20,391 nucleotides of DNA from a virus, in the IMG/VR virus record IMGVR_UViG_3300022846_000008, positions 1-20,391 of that record; one strand, written 5' to 3'. How positions within the stretch are numbered: position 1 is the stretch's first letter; every line of letters begins with the position of its first letter. The translations under genes were made by a program, and so were the position numbers. Positions 8,542 to 14,872 of this stretch are shown piece by piece. The notes under the pieces were generated by a model. That model was not told the DNA's origin and searched no databases. It worked only from the letters and a program-made list of their open reading frames with translations.

Positions 8542-9183
8542 TTAAGACGCCTATGATGTTATTGTTTTTTGACATATCAGCTTCCTTGATCTTGTCTTTA
8601 GTCGGTTGTGGTATGCTTGCCATGTACATGATAAGATTTGCATAACTTATCTCATGTAGAATTTCATCAATACTGAAATCGAAGGTTCTTTTTATGTTGC
8701 CGATTAGTTGCCAGGGGTTTATTTCTTCTTGTTTAGAGCCATCCCCTTCAGAGAGATGGTGCTTGCGAAAAAATAGTCATTCCCCATCAACCGCCTTATA
8801 AGTAATACTAATTGAAGGCATTCTTTTGAAGTCAGATTTTGATCCAAAAACTTCATCAGTTTTTTTGACGGAGATTTTCCCGTGTTTTCTATTCCATACG
8901 CTACTATCTTTACCAATCGGTTTTTATTTTGAATGATATTATCATCCACCAAGAGAGCTAAATCTTTATCCTTTCCAGGTTCTTGCGTGAACTGAGAATC
9001 CATCTCATTAATAGTTTCAGATATTTTCATTAGAGCAGCAAGAACAATCGGATATATCTTGTATTTCTTCACAGATGAAATTATACGTAACCGCTGTAAA
9101 ATGTTTAGCTTCGCAACGGTTACGCTAAAATCAACACCCTCTTGCAAAATTGCTTCGGTTTCAGTTCGATTTAATTCTTTCAT
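8534..9183 (-). CDS. Tail assembly chaperone, -1 frameshift product (gpGT-like)
   Basis: A -1 frameshift at T TTT TTC (8773-8767) joins the first ~139 residues of the short form to 77 residues read in the -1 frame, ending at TAA 8536-8534: about 216 aa in total. The extension has no usable start of its own near its beginning. It reads HHLSEGDGSKQEEINPWQLI, then IDEILHEISYANLIMYMAS. The pattern PWxLI ... [FW]xxxxILxEISxANLxxxxAS is the usual form of the second chaperone domain (lambda T-like), which contacts tail tube subunits. The extension fills the otherwise unexplained 180-nt gap before the tape measure and ends 8 nt inside its start. Both reading frames and the slip site are seen; use of the frameshift is inferred. 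Confidence 0.82.
8719..9183 (-). CDS. Tail assembly chaperone, short form (gpG-like)
   Basis: 154 aa, mostly helical, with no recognised sequence family. The ATG at 9183 overlaps the tail tube stop (TAATG). Position between the tube protein and the tape measure, small size and a second overlapping reading frame are the classic marks of the tail assembly chaperone pair (lambda G and GT). The C-terminal stretch of the 0 frame after the slip site (ASTISLKGMALNKKK) is a short basic tail and gives the short product. The chaperone is thought to coat the tape measure and recruit tube subunits, and is absent from the mature virion. The call rests on synteny and the frameshift signal rather than on similarity. 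Confidence 0.8.
   Translation of the reverse strand: MKELNRTETEAILQEGVDFSVTVAKLNILQRLRIISSVKKYKIYPIVLAALMKISETINEMDSQFTQEPGKDKDLALLVDDNIIQNKNRLVKIVAYGIENTGKSPSKKLMKFLDQNLTSKECLQLVLLIRRLMGNDYFFASTISLKGMALNKKK
8739..8773 (-). promoter_or_regulatory. Programmed -1 ribosomal frameshift signal: slippery heptamer and hairpin
   Basis: The 0-frame codons TTT TTC preceded by T (TAT codon) form T TTT TTC at 8773-8767, a perfect X XXY YYZ site. After a 7-nt spacer (8766-8760) a hairpin can form: CCATCTC (8759-8753), loop TCTGAAG (8752-8746), GGGATGG (8745-8739). It has seven pairs, one of them U-G. The -1 frame is open from a TGA just upstream of the site to the stop at 8536-8534. Spacer length and stem position match known bacterial and phage signals. 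Confidence 0.8.
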
Positions 9184-9950
9184 TACGCTACAGCGTATGT
9201 GATTATTTTGGAAACAACATTTGAATTGTCATTTTCAGCTTTGGTTGCAACTGCACGTACAAGAACATCCTCTGTAATAGTTACCTCTGCCGAGTATGCT
9301 GTTCTATAATCACCAGTAGGATCAAGACCCGTAATGCTGTATTTGATTGCAGAACCACCAGTAGCACACGTAATGGTGAATTTATCTACAGCAGATTGAG
9401 TGATAATAGGATCAATAACCTTACCTGAGATATTCTCAGGATTGATATATACTGGAGCAAGTGCAACATCACCTGCGTCACGTGGAGTAATAACATCAAC
9501 TTCAAAGTCGATAGTGCCAGGGTCTTTTTTGTTGAATTTTCCGTTAAATGCAGCAGAAATTGATGCACGTGGAATATAATAAACCCTTCGTGTGCCATTA
9601 TAGACCTTTGATTTGATCTTTACACTTCTCTCAATGTCATGTACATCAGTTGGTGCATCCCATCCACTACTTGCATTCTCTGCTCCACCAAAAGCAAGGA
9701 TGAGATTAGCATTGGACATATCCCGTGTGGAAAAGGCTAGAGTTTTTGCACCACCTCTGTTTTTCAGTATCATGTCCGGTTCATCTGATTCTTCATCTAT
9801 GATTTCAGTTTTCGTAGGTAATGGAAAACTGAGCAATGCGCTTTCTTCAACGAAGTGTCCAAGTGGTGTAAGTGATCCACCCATCGTACCATCAGCGCCA
9901 CACGCTCCGATTTCTATCGATTCAAGTCCGAGTAATCTTATTTGACTCAT
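9183..9950 (-). CDS. Major tail tube protein with C-terminal Ig/chitobiase-like domain
   Basis: 255 aa. The ATG at 9950 has AAAAGGAG 6 nt upstream, lying inside the end of the 67-aa gene. Residues 1 to ~175 form the tail tube domain: it starts MSQIRLLGLESIEIGACGAD and contains strand-rich segments with RRVYYIPRASISAAFNGKFN and GTIDFEVDVITPRD, typical of tube proteins of siphoviruses. Residues ~177-255 form a separate domain: PIITQSAVDKFTITCATGGS, then AIKYSITGLDPTGDYRTAYS and a strand ending VLVRAVATKAE. This matches the chitobiase/beta-hexosaminidase C-terminal (Ig-like) pattern, in which I-x-Y-T-x-D-G-x-DPT precedes the last strands. Such surface domains decorate tail tubes of many phages and may bind carbohydrate weakly. 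It lies just upstream of the chaperone and tape measure, as expected. Confidence 0.87.
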   Translation of the reverse strand: MSQIRLLGLESIEIGACGADGTMGGSLTPLGHFVEESALLSFPLPTKTEIIDEESDEPDMILKNRGGAKTLAFSTRDMSNANLILAFGGAENASSGWDAPTDVHDIERSVKIKSKVYNGTRRVYYIPRASISAAFNGKFNKKDPGTIDFEVDVITPRDAGDVALAPVYINPENISGKVIDPIITQSAVDKFTITCATGGSAIKYSITGLDPTGDYRTAYSAEVTITEDVLVRAVATKAENDNSNVVSKIITYAVA

Positions 9951-10125
9951 TTTGAACTCCTTTTAATTCGTTCATTTTTTCTTCAATTTCAGTTTTCGTT
10001 TTTGCTTCAAAATATGCCTGTACACCACCAATTGCGATGACCTTAGGAGACTTACCCTGAAACATCACTGAATTATCGTTAACATTCCAAATTAACATCC
10101 ATGATTTCTTTGGTTTAATTTGCAT
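9922..10125 (-). CDS. Small protein of unknown function, 67 aa
   Basis: The ATG at 10125 has GAGGTG 7 nt upstream, shared with the TGA of the tail terminator gene. The 3' end overlaps the tail tube gene by 29 nt and contains that gene's ribosome binding site. The sequence starts MQIKPKKSWMLIWNVNDNSV, continues through KSPKVIAIGGVQAYFEAKTK and ends in a charged helix with EIEEKMNELKG. It may be a small alpha/beta fold. A comparable tiny gene is found between tail terminator and tube genes of some phages, but I cannot name a family. Good start signal and tight packing support it being real. Confidence 0.65.
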   Translation of the reverse strand: MQIKPKKSWMLIWNVNDNSVMFQGKSPKVIAIGGVQAYFEAKTKTEIEEKMNELKGVQNESNKITRT

Positions 10126-10129
10126 GATT

Positions 10130-10525
10130 TCACCTCTCGATATAACAGTTTAGTTTTATGTTTGAAAAGCTCATGTTTTTCTGAACCTCATCTTGAATCA
10201 AAGTCTGATAAATCAATTTTGTTTGAAAATATGCAGATGTGGTTTGTGCGTATTCATCGAATATCTTAAGAACGGCAGACGTTACTCCTTGAAGTGTTGT
10301 AATATCAACCTCGCCGGTCTCAAAATTCTCACAGTAAATATTAATAAAAACAAACCCTTCGTGAACATCGGCATTGAAGTTCAAATTATTTAGAATTACA
10401 ATATCCTGAAGCTCTGAATTCATCGGCTTTTTATTTCGGTAAATCGATCCTGTTATTAAATCGGTTATATCGGAAACATCAAGCAATCCGAAGATTATTC
10501 CATTTACATCGAAAGTTGTTTTCAT
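10130..10525 (-). CDS. Tail terminator-like protein (tail completion)
   Basis: 131 aa; its ATG overlaps the TGA of the gp10-like gene (ATGA). The layout is an N-terminal helix (DVNGIIFGLLDVSDITDLIT), GSIYRNKKPMNSELQDIVIL, a beta strand pair with GFVFINIYCENF, a helix with TTLQGVTSAVLKIFDEYA, and final strands. This is the pattern of tail terminator proteins (lambda gpU / SPP1 gp17 / DUF3168-like): strand IxIYxxN, long helix, then two strands. In those phages a hexamer caps the tail tube and joins it to the head. Position between the gp10-like and tube genes agrees. The family call is by pattern and synteny, so it is moderate. Confidence 0.72.
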   Translation of the reverse strand: MKTTFDVNGIIFGLLDVSDITDLITGSIYRNKKPMNSELQDIVILNNLNFNADVHEGFVFINIYCENFETGEVDITTLQGVTSAVLKIFDEYAQTTSAYFQTKLIYQTLIQDEVQKNMSFSNIKLNCYIER

Positions 10526-10959
10526 TGTAATCCCGTTTTTATTCTGAGTTCAGCGAGTAGCATTTTTGCGTTTGGAATTCCACCTGAGAGAACGTCATAT
10601 CCTTTCGCTTCGACAGCAGCACCATAGCCCATTCCTGCACATACAATCAACACCAGCCCCGTTCTGTTCTCCTGAAGAACTTTATAAAGTAGCTCTTTGG
10701 CAGCAGATCGACCTTCAGAAGTGCCCTTTAAATCCACATTCAAGGGTTTCCCGTCAAGACCAACAAGGTATCCGACAGATGATCGTAAATTACCTGTATC
10801 ATCGTGATAAGACCCTTCTTCTGGACGCTTATTCCGTTCCTCAGTAACAAATGTCTCTCCGACATAGTTGAGAACCTCAATCATTTTATATAATTTCTGA
10901 TTGATGAACCTATCTATTCTATCGGCGAAACTATTTGGAGCGAACATTGGGGTCAACAT
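10522..10959 (-). CDS. HK97 gp10-like neck / tail completion protein
   Basis: 145 aa. An amphipathic N-terminal helix (FADRIDRFINQKLYKMIEVL) is followed by DDTGNLRSSVGYLV (about 53-66), the hallmark of HK97-gp10-like proteins, where a conserved D-x-TGxLRxS loop precedes a strand. Then come VLIVCAGMGYGAAVEAKGYD and a final helix (NAKMLLAELRIK). The A-x-YAxxVExGT pattern of the family appears here as GYGAAVEAKGY. These proteins sit at the head-tail interface and are needed to complete tails. The start overlaps the stopper stop by 7 nt. A second in-frame ATG at 10947 is possible, but the first has a better-spaced GGA. Confidence 0.87.
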   Translation of the reverse strand: MLTPMFAPNSFADRIDRFINQKLYKMIEVLNYVGETFVTEERNKRPEEGSYHDDTGNLRSSVGYLVGLDGKPLNVDLKGTSEGRSAAKELLYKVLQENRTGLVLIVCAGMGYGAAVEAKGYDVLSGGIPNAKMLLAELRIKTGLQ

Positions 10960-11249
10960 AATATTTCCGTATGCAGTTGGTATTTAAACAAAGACAATAT
11001 CTTGAATTCCTCATCAAAGAAGCGAATTACAGCCGTGTCGGGTATTTCTTCATCGAATAAGCCACAGAATACCTTATAATGATAAACTATGTTATCACCG
11101 CCCATTTTGGCACTATACAAAGGACTTATTGGCTCTATCCTGCATTCTATTGTGAGATTGACTTCACGACCCGGAGTGTAAACACCTCCGACACGTTCAC
11201 CTTCTAATTTATAAGAGATTACGGCAGAATGTGGTCGATTGGTTACCAT
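10953..11249 (-). CDS. Head-tail stopper protein (SPP1 gp16-like)
   Basis: 98 aa and almost all beta strand: VISYKLEGERVGGVYTPGRE, VNLTIECRIEP, VYHYKVFCG, then EIPDTAVIRFFDEEFKILSL and a final strand QLHTEIL. The pattern of a hydrophobic core strand, a Pro-Asp/Gly turn and IxFxxxxYxIxxxxxYQxHxEI is that of the phage stopper (gp16 / gpFII-like) small beta barrel, which closes the portal channel after packaging. Its ATG overlaps the adaptor stop by 7 nt, with GGAAG just upstream. The order adaptor, stopper, gp10-like, terminator is the standard neck order. Confidence 0.8.
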   Translation of the reverse strand: MVTNRPHSAVISYKLEGERVGGVYTPGREVNLTIECRIEPISPLYSAKMGGDNIVYHYKVFCGLFDEEIPDTAVIRFFDEEFKILSLFKYQLHTEILC

Positions 11250-11527
11250 ACAGCTTCCATAAATCCGGGTTCAGAAAGCCCGTGTTTTTTTAGCAATTTA
11301 CGCCTTAATGTGAGAAGTGAGGATTGAGAATATTTAGTTGTCTGCAAACCTTCTTTGAATTCAGGATGAGAAAGCAGATAGAGACATATATCGGCACAAC
11401 ACAAATCTATACTTTCTTCAGAAGTATATATGTCCGAACCGGTAATGTCCCTATCCGACATAACTTTTTCAAATAGATTATCGTTCGTGTACTCAATCAG
11501 ACTTTGCAGTGCTTCAAGATTGGTCAT
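11243..11527 (-). CDS. Head-tail adaptor-like protein
   Basis: 94 aa and all helical: MTNLEALQSLIEYTNDNLFE, SEESIDLCCADICLYLLSHP, then SQSSLLTLRRKLLKKHGLSE. It has the size and helix content of the adaptor (SPP1 gp15 / HK97 gp6-like) that forms a ring under the portal. The C-terminal L-x-LRRxLLxKHGL helix resembles small connector proteins placed right after the capsid gene in related phages. The gene starts 2 nt after the capsid stop without a clear Shine-Dalgarno sequence, so it probably depends on coupling to capsid translation. The function is inferred from position and size. Confidence 0.7.
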   Translation of the reverse strand: MTNLEALQSLIEYTNDNLFEKVMSDRDITGSDIYTSEESIDLCCADICLYLLSHPEFKEGLQTTKYSQSSLLTLRRKLLKKHGLSEPGFMEAVW

Positions 11528-11529
11528 GT

Positions 11530-12618
11530 TTAGAATGAAGTATGGGATTCAGTGTTCATAATCCAGCTTTGATCAATGTTTACCCAGATCGGGAATGCAT
11601 AGATTTCGCCTTTTGTGAACTCTGTGACAGGATCGACATCTGAGTATTTAGAAATAAGAATGGGTCCCTTCTTTGCTTGGATAACCTGCTTCGGAGGATT
11701 GGTCTCTTCTGCACCTTTGCAGTGAAGCATATTTCCGCAAGGCATTTCAGGAAGGAATGTTACATATTTGGTTGTCCAAGGATTGACGCTCGACTGAACA
11801 TGTTCTTCGGTTTCAAGTGTAAGATACGTATCAAATAATATAATCTGAGGACGGTCTTCACCAGAAAGGAAATTATTGACCATCTCAAGAGTGGGTGCAC
11901 GAGCAACTTTCGATCCGTTATAAAGCGCATAAGGAATAAGATTTTGAACTTCATCACAACCTCTAAATTGCTGCCATTTGGTTCTGTTCATAATAATATA
12001 TCTGATTTTAGAACCGGCAGCACCAGCTTCAGTGCAAATGGTTTCAATATCTGCAATAGGTGTCATGGTTGTTGGTGTGGTTGCACTCCAATGCCTGTTA
12101 GCTGAAGCAGCAACTTCTTTGTTCGCAGTGGGAAGTCTGAAATCAATAGCATTCTCTGTTATGATTCCTGCATTGTTTGCTTTTGAAAGTGTTACCTTTC
12201 CTTGAGAAAGAATCTGTCCTGTGAGCCATTCCATTTTTGTATTACAGCCAACAACACAGGCGTCAGGATCGTCAAATACCATATTAAGCAACACTTTTTG
12301 ATCTGCGTCTGCACGGGCATGGAGTGAATTATATTCCATAATGTCCGTTGTTTCCATTTTACGTTTCATCATAATCGGCTGAAGCATACCAGTCAATTTG
12401 TTGACAACTCTGCGTGTTTTTAGTGGTGCAGAAGCATTATAACTTACAACGTCAGCAGCTACCGCATTTCCTTTTGAACCTATAAGTGCTTCATATTTTA
12501 AGCTCATTGTTGCTTTTAGGGGAAAGAAAAGAGGCCAGTACAATTTTTTATAAGTTCTTTCCCCGAGATATGCTTGCATTATTTTTGAGTTTATTCCGTT
12601 AAGTAATGTATGTTCCAT
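11530..12618 (-). CDS. Major capsid protein, GpE family
   Basis: 362 aa from the ATG at 12618. I chose this start because AAAGGAG lies 5 nt upstream of it; an in-frame ATG 18 nt earlier (12636) lies upstream of that site and has no good ribosome binding site. N-terminal SKIMQAYLGERTYKKLYWPL, LQPIMMKRKMETTDIMEYNS and ADADQKVLLNMVFDD, the A-domain-like region with IETICTEAGAAGSKIRYIIM, and a late IILFDTYLTLET and YVTFLPEMPCGNMLHC are typical of major capsid protein E (lambda gpE-like HK97 fold). C-terminal VTEFTKGEIYAFPIWVNIDQ is also family-like. No separate maturation protease is seen next to it; assembly probably uses the scaffold encoded two genes upstream. Confidence 0.93.
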   Translation of the reverse strand: MEHTLLNGINSKIMQAYLGERTYKKLYWPLFFPLKATMSLKYEALIGSKGNAVAADVVSYNASAPLKTRRVVNKLTGMLQPIMMKRKMETTDIMEYNSLHARADADQKVLLNMVFDDPDACVVGCNTKMEWLTGQILSQGKVTLSKANNAGIITENAIDFRLPTANKEVAASANRHWSATTPTTMTPIADIETICTEAGAAGSKIRYIIMNRTKWQQFRGCDEVQNLIPYALYNGSKVARAPTLEMVNNFLSGEDRPQIILFDTYLTLETEEHVQSSVNPWTTKYVTFLPEMPCGNMLHCKGAEETNPPKQVIQAKKGPILISKYSDVDPVTEFTKGEIYAFPIWVNIDQSWIMNTESHTSF

Positions 12619-12623
12619 GATTG

Positions 12624-12630
12624 CTCCTTT
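12624..12630 (-). promoter_or_regulatory. Ribosome binding site that sets the capsid start
   Basis: AAAGGAG, 5 nt before the ATG at 12618, and partly fused to the TAA of the preceding gene (TAAAGGAG). It favours the 362-residue capsid over a form six residues longer. Confidence 0.8.
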
Positions 12631-13579
12631 ATGCAAATCTAATGCCAGGAAGCAGGGTTTTCATTTCATCAGTAACGGAAAACGGAAGTATGGATTCAAC
12701 TACAGTTCCTTTTGTAATTGCTCCAACACTTACGTTGGCTTCGGTGTCTGTTACGTCTATATTGTCACGAATAAGTGCAATAGCATCATAGAGGGGAGCG
12801 AGATTTGCTGGTTTTTCAACTCCATCTTCCATTCGATGGCTCGGATCGGTCAAAGTAGCTCCGGTCTGTCCACCATCCCACCCTGTACCAACAACAGTCC
12901 AATCGGTGAAATCAACTCCACCATCCTGAGCCAAAGCGCGAATAGCTGTTTGAATTGTTGCAGCGTTATTACTTGCAGCGGTTGTACCAGCTAACCGAAG
13001 CAGAAGAATTTTGGTTGAAGGGGTATAGGTAACTGCTAAAGCATCACTTCCGTTCTGATTAATGGTGCAGATAATATCATTGGCATTTCCACGAGGTGCG
13101 GAGATTGCCAGATAATCTGCTGCTGTGTCCTCAAGTGTTGCCAAACTTGCAACTGCAGCGTTGGAAGTTTCAGAGACTCCCTGATAGAGAACAGTATCAA
13201 TAGGAACAGGTTCAACAGCGTCAAGCGTAGCAGTAATAGTGATAGTATCATAAAGAGTTTCAGGTGTAGTAATAATTGTAATAGCAGTTGAGACTTGACC
13301 ATTTGTGATAAAGTCACCAACAACAAATTCGTGGTTTTTCAGTACCCTGAGTTCTACAGCCCCTGCGACAGCAGCAGCTTGCATGGCTGCTGTTTTAATG
13401 AGGTGATATTTTCCGGCAGTCGATCCATCCTCACCAATGACAGCACCTGCTTTGACTTCTTCTGTGAGTGCTTTCAGGTCAGCTACAGTGAATGAGATCC
13501 CGCCCGGAATATCTTCAATGATATTTTGAAAGACCGGATTATAAACTGTTCCGGTTTCTTTTGTAATTTGTAAGGACAT
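12629..13579 (-). CDS. Head decoration / head fibre-like protein with an inserted domain
   Basis: 316 aa; AAAGGAG lies 10 nt before the ATG, inside the last codons of the scaffold gene. The N-terminal part (1 to ~150) is Ala/Val/Thr-rich beta with ELRVLKNHEFVVGDFITNG, as in decoration or fibre proteins. Residues ~155-245 are a separate module: APRGNANDIICTINQNGSDA, KILLLRLAGTTAASNNAATI and GTGWDGGQTGATLTD. This NDIxxTxxxxG...AATIQTAIRAL pattern recurs as an insert in many phage head and tail proteins. The C-terminus (VSVGAITKGTVVESILPFSV plus TDEMKTLLPGIRF) resembles capsid-bound small head proteins encoded next to capsid genes. It probably binds the outer capsid surface. Family assignment is by pattern. 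Confidence 0.68.
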   Translation of the reverse strand: MSLQITKETGTVYNPVFQNIIEDIPGGISFTVADLKALTEEVKAGAVIGEDGSTAGKYHLIKTAAMQAAAVAGAVELRVLKNHEFVVGDFITNGQVSTAITIITTPETLYDTITITATLDAVEPVPIDTVLYQGVSETSNAAVASLATLEDTAADYLAISAPRGNANDIICTINQNGSDALAVTYTPSTKILLLRLAGTTAASNNAATIQTAIRALAQDGGVDFTDWTVVGTGWDGGQTGATLTDPSHRMEDGVEKPANLAPLYDAIALIRDNIDVTDTEANVSVGAITKGTVVESILPFSVTDEMKTLLPGIRFA

Positions 13580-13584
13580 AGTAA

Positions 13585-14301
13585 TTACTCCTTTGTTAAT
13601 CCTGGTATGTCTTTTCCTTCAAAAGTTTCATCACTTGCACCCTTGTTTTTGGATTTCGCAAACTCTACAGCTTTATCCTCTGCAATTGTGCCAGTATTTG
13701 CCCCTATTTGTGGAAGTGTGCCATTCTTTATGGCTTTGTCAATTTCGGTCTGTTTGTAAGCAGTAAACTCTGTTTTGAGAGATTCTACTTCACTCTTTAC
13801 TTTTTCTATATCTTCTGTTTTTATGAATTTGGACAAACTTTCCGGTAGTTCAGCATTTTTCAGTTCAGCTATGATTGTGCCCTGAATGCCTTTTATTTTT
13901 TCCCCGTCAAGCAACGCCTTAACGGATTCTGTTAATGACGTTATTTGTCCTTTCAGTTCGCTAATGGTTTTTTGATCTTCAGTAAGATTTGGATCAGGAG
14001 GAGGAGGTGGTGTTTCTTTCTTTTTCTTATCAGCATCTGCTTTGAGCTTATCATCGTGAGTTTTGATTGCCGCAGTGACTCGTCTGTCCGTCTCTGATTG
14101 TAAGTACTTCTCAAAATTTGCTCCGAATCCAGCTTCATTTAATGCCTTTGTGAAATCTTCGTTGCTCATATCGAGGCTTGTTTTCAACGCCTTGACAGCT
14201 TCATCAATCTTTGCTTCATCATCAACTATGATAAATTTAAATAACTCCTCACTTAACCCCGCTACCTTTAATGCGGTTTTAATCTTAGTCGTTAAGTCCA
14301 T
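13585..14301 (-). CDS. Capsid scaffold protein
   Basis: 238 aa, highly charged and helical; TAAGGAG lies 6 nt before the ATG. It has an N-terminal helical domain (1-80), a Lys-rich segment with PPPPPDP at ~98-104, a coiled-coil-like segment (LTEDQKTISELKGQITSLTE), a second helical domain, and a low-complexity C-terminus with KSKNKGASDETFEGKDIPG. This is the composition of phage capsid scaffolds, and the gene lies just upstream of decoration and capsid genes as usual. Two parts look alike: LSEELFKFIIVDDEAKIDEA (about 16-35) and LPESLSKFIKTEDIEKVKSE (about 152-171), each followed by a helix with LKT. No protease motif is seen. Confidence 0.83.
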   Translation of the reverse strand: MDLTTKIKTALKVAGLSEELFKFIIVDDEAKIDEAVKALKTSLDMSNEDFTKALNEAGFGANFEKYLQSETDRRVTAAIKTHDDKLKADADKKKKETPPPPPDPNLTEDQKTISELKGQITSLTESVKALLDGEKIKGIQGTIIAELKNAELPESLSKFIKTEDIEKVKSEVESLKTEFTAYKQTEIDKAIKNGTLPQIGANTGTIAEDKAVEFAKSKNKGASDETFEGKDIPGLTKE

Positions 14302-14310
14302 TTTTTCTCC

Positions 14311-14487
14311 TTATGGCGTTATGGTTTCTTGGATTTTTAGTGACATTGTATGTCCCTGTTTGTTTGTTTTAAGTTTCGCCGATATCATAAATTCATGGTT
14401 GCTGGGGATAGATGTGAAGCAATTTGATTGCTTGCCATGCCCTTCCTGGGAGACCTTTTGTTTTGATCGTGTTGTAAATGACACCAT
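14311..14487 (-). CDS. Small ORF, 58 aa, possible gene in the only large gap
   Basis: ATG at 14487, TAA at 14313-14311. GAAAGGA lies 3 nt upstream of the ATG, a slightly short spacing. The stop codon is part of the TAAGGAG site of the scaffold gene, the same stop-plus-Shine-Dalgarno fusion seen at terminase/portal (TAGGAG) and decoration/capsid (TAAAGGAG). The product begins MVSFTTRSKQKVSQEGHGKQ and continues SNHEFMISAKLKTNKQGHTM; it is polar and basic with no motif I recognise. It fills most of the 240-nt gap between the 109-aa gene and the scaffold gene. The fit suggests a real gene, but it is short and has no homology support. Confidence 0.45.
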   Translation of the reverse strand: MVSFTTRSKQKVSQEGHGKQSNCFTSIPSNHEFMISAKLKTNKQGHTMSLKIQETITP

Positions 14488-14505
14488 TGATCCTTTCTTG
14501 TCTCT

Positions 14506-14534
14506 ATCTAAGAAATTAAATCAACATTTGTCAA
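14506..14534 (-). promoter_or_regulatory. Candidate sigma-70 type promoter before the scaffold-capsid genes
   Basis: A perfect TTGACA (-35, 14534-14529) and TTAGAT (-10-like, 14511-14506; three of six consensus bases) are separated by 17 nt, in AT-rich sequence right after the 109-aa gene. A transcript would start near 14500 and carry the small ORF, scaffold, decoration and capsid. The -10 match is weak, so this is only a candidate. Confidence 0.35.
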
Positions 14535-14542
14535 AAAAATTA

Positions 14543-14872
14543 TCATTTACATAAATATTTCTTTACCAGCTCCCTCTTGTTCAAATCAATATTTGTTGAT
14601 GGATGCTGGTTTGCAAATTCATATTCAATTTCAACATATTGTCCATTTTGCCACGTTCTAACTATTTCATGTTTACCAACATTTCTCATAAGAACAAGAC
14701 AAGTTTCAACCTTGAATATCGCACAATTACACCCCACTTTTTTAAGTCCCCCTGCATTGATAATATCATAAGCGAAGGTTTCAAGGTCACGCATTGACCT
14801 GTCTGAGTTCACCATAAGCTTTGTAACCTGTAACTCACACTTGTTATCTCTTAGGAATTGTTTATTTGTCAT
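14543..14872 (-). CDS. Unrecognised protein, 109 aa
   Basis: It overlaps the end of the zinc-ribbon gene by 11 nt. I do not recognise a family. It starts MTNKQFLRDNKCELQVTKLM; the middle contains MRDLETFAYDIINAGGLKKV, then GCNCAIFKVETCLVLMRNV and strands with VEIEYEFANQ. Five cysteines (C12, C48, C50, C57, C108) do not form an obvious zinc site, although CNC is notable next to a zinc-ribbon gene. It could be a small alpha/beta protein. Position between the minor head protein and the scaffold suggests a head-assembly or accessory role, by inference only. Confidence 0.7.
   Translation of the reverse strand: MTNKQFLRDNKCELQVTKLMVNSDRSMRDLETFAYDIINAGGLKKVGCNCAIFKVETCLVLMRNVGKHEIVRTWQNGQYVEIEYEFANQHPSTNIDLNKRELVKKYLCK

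Noticed and set aside
12619-12636. Capsid start at ATG 12636
   Set aside because: The strong AAAGGAG site lies downstream of it and is correctly placed for the ATG at 12618.
14417-14433. Rho-independent terminator
   Set aside because: The hairpin is AT-rich with a 7-bp stem and is not followed by a run of T on either strand.
14063-14554. 163-codon open frame on the plus strand
   Set aside because: It lies opposite the scaffold gene and the gap, has no ribosome binding site or recognisable motif, and runs against the direction of the whole operon. The same holds for the other plus-strand open frames.
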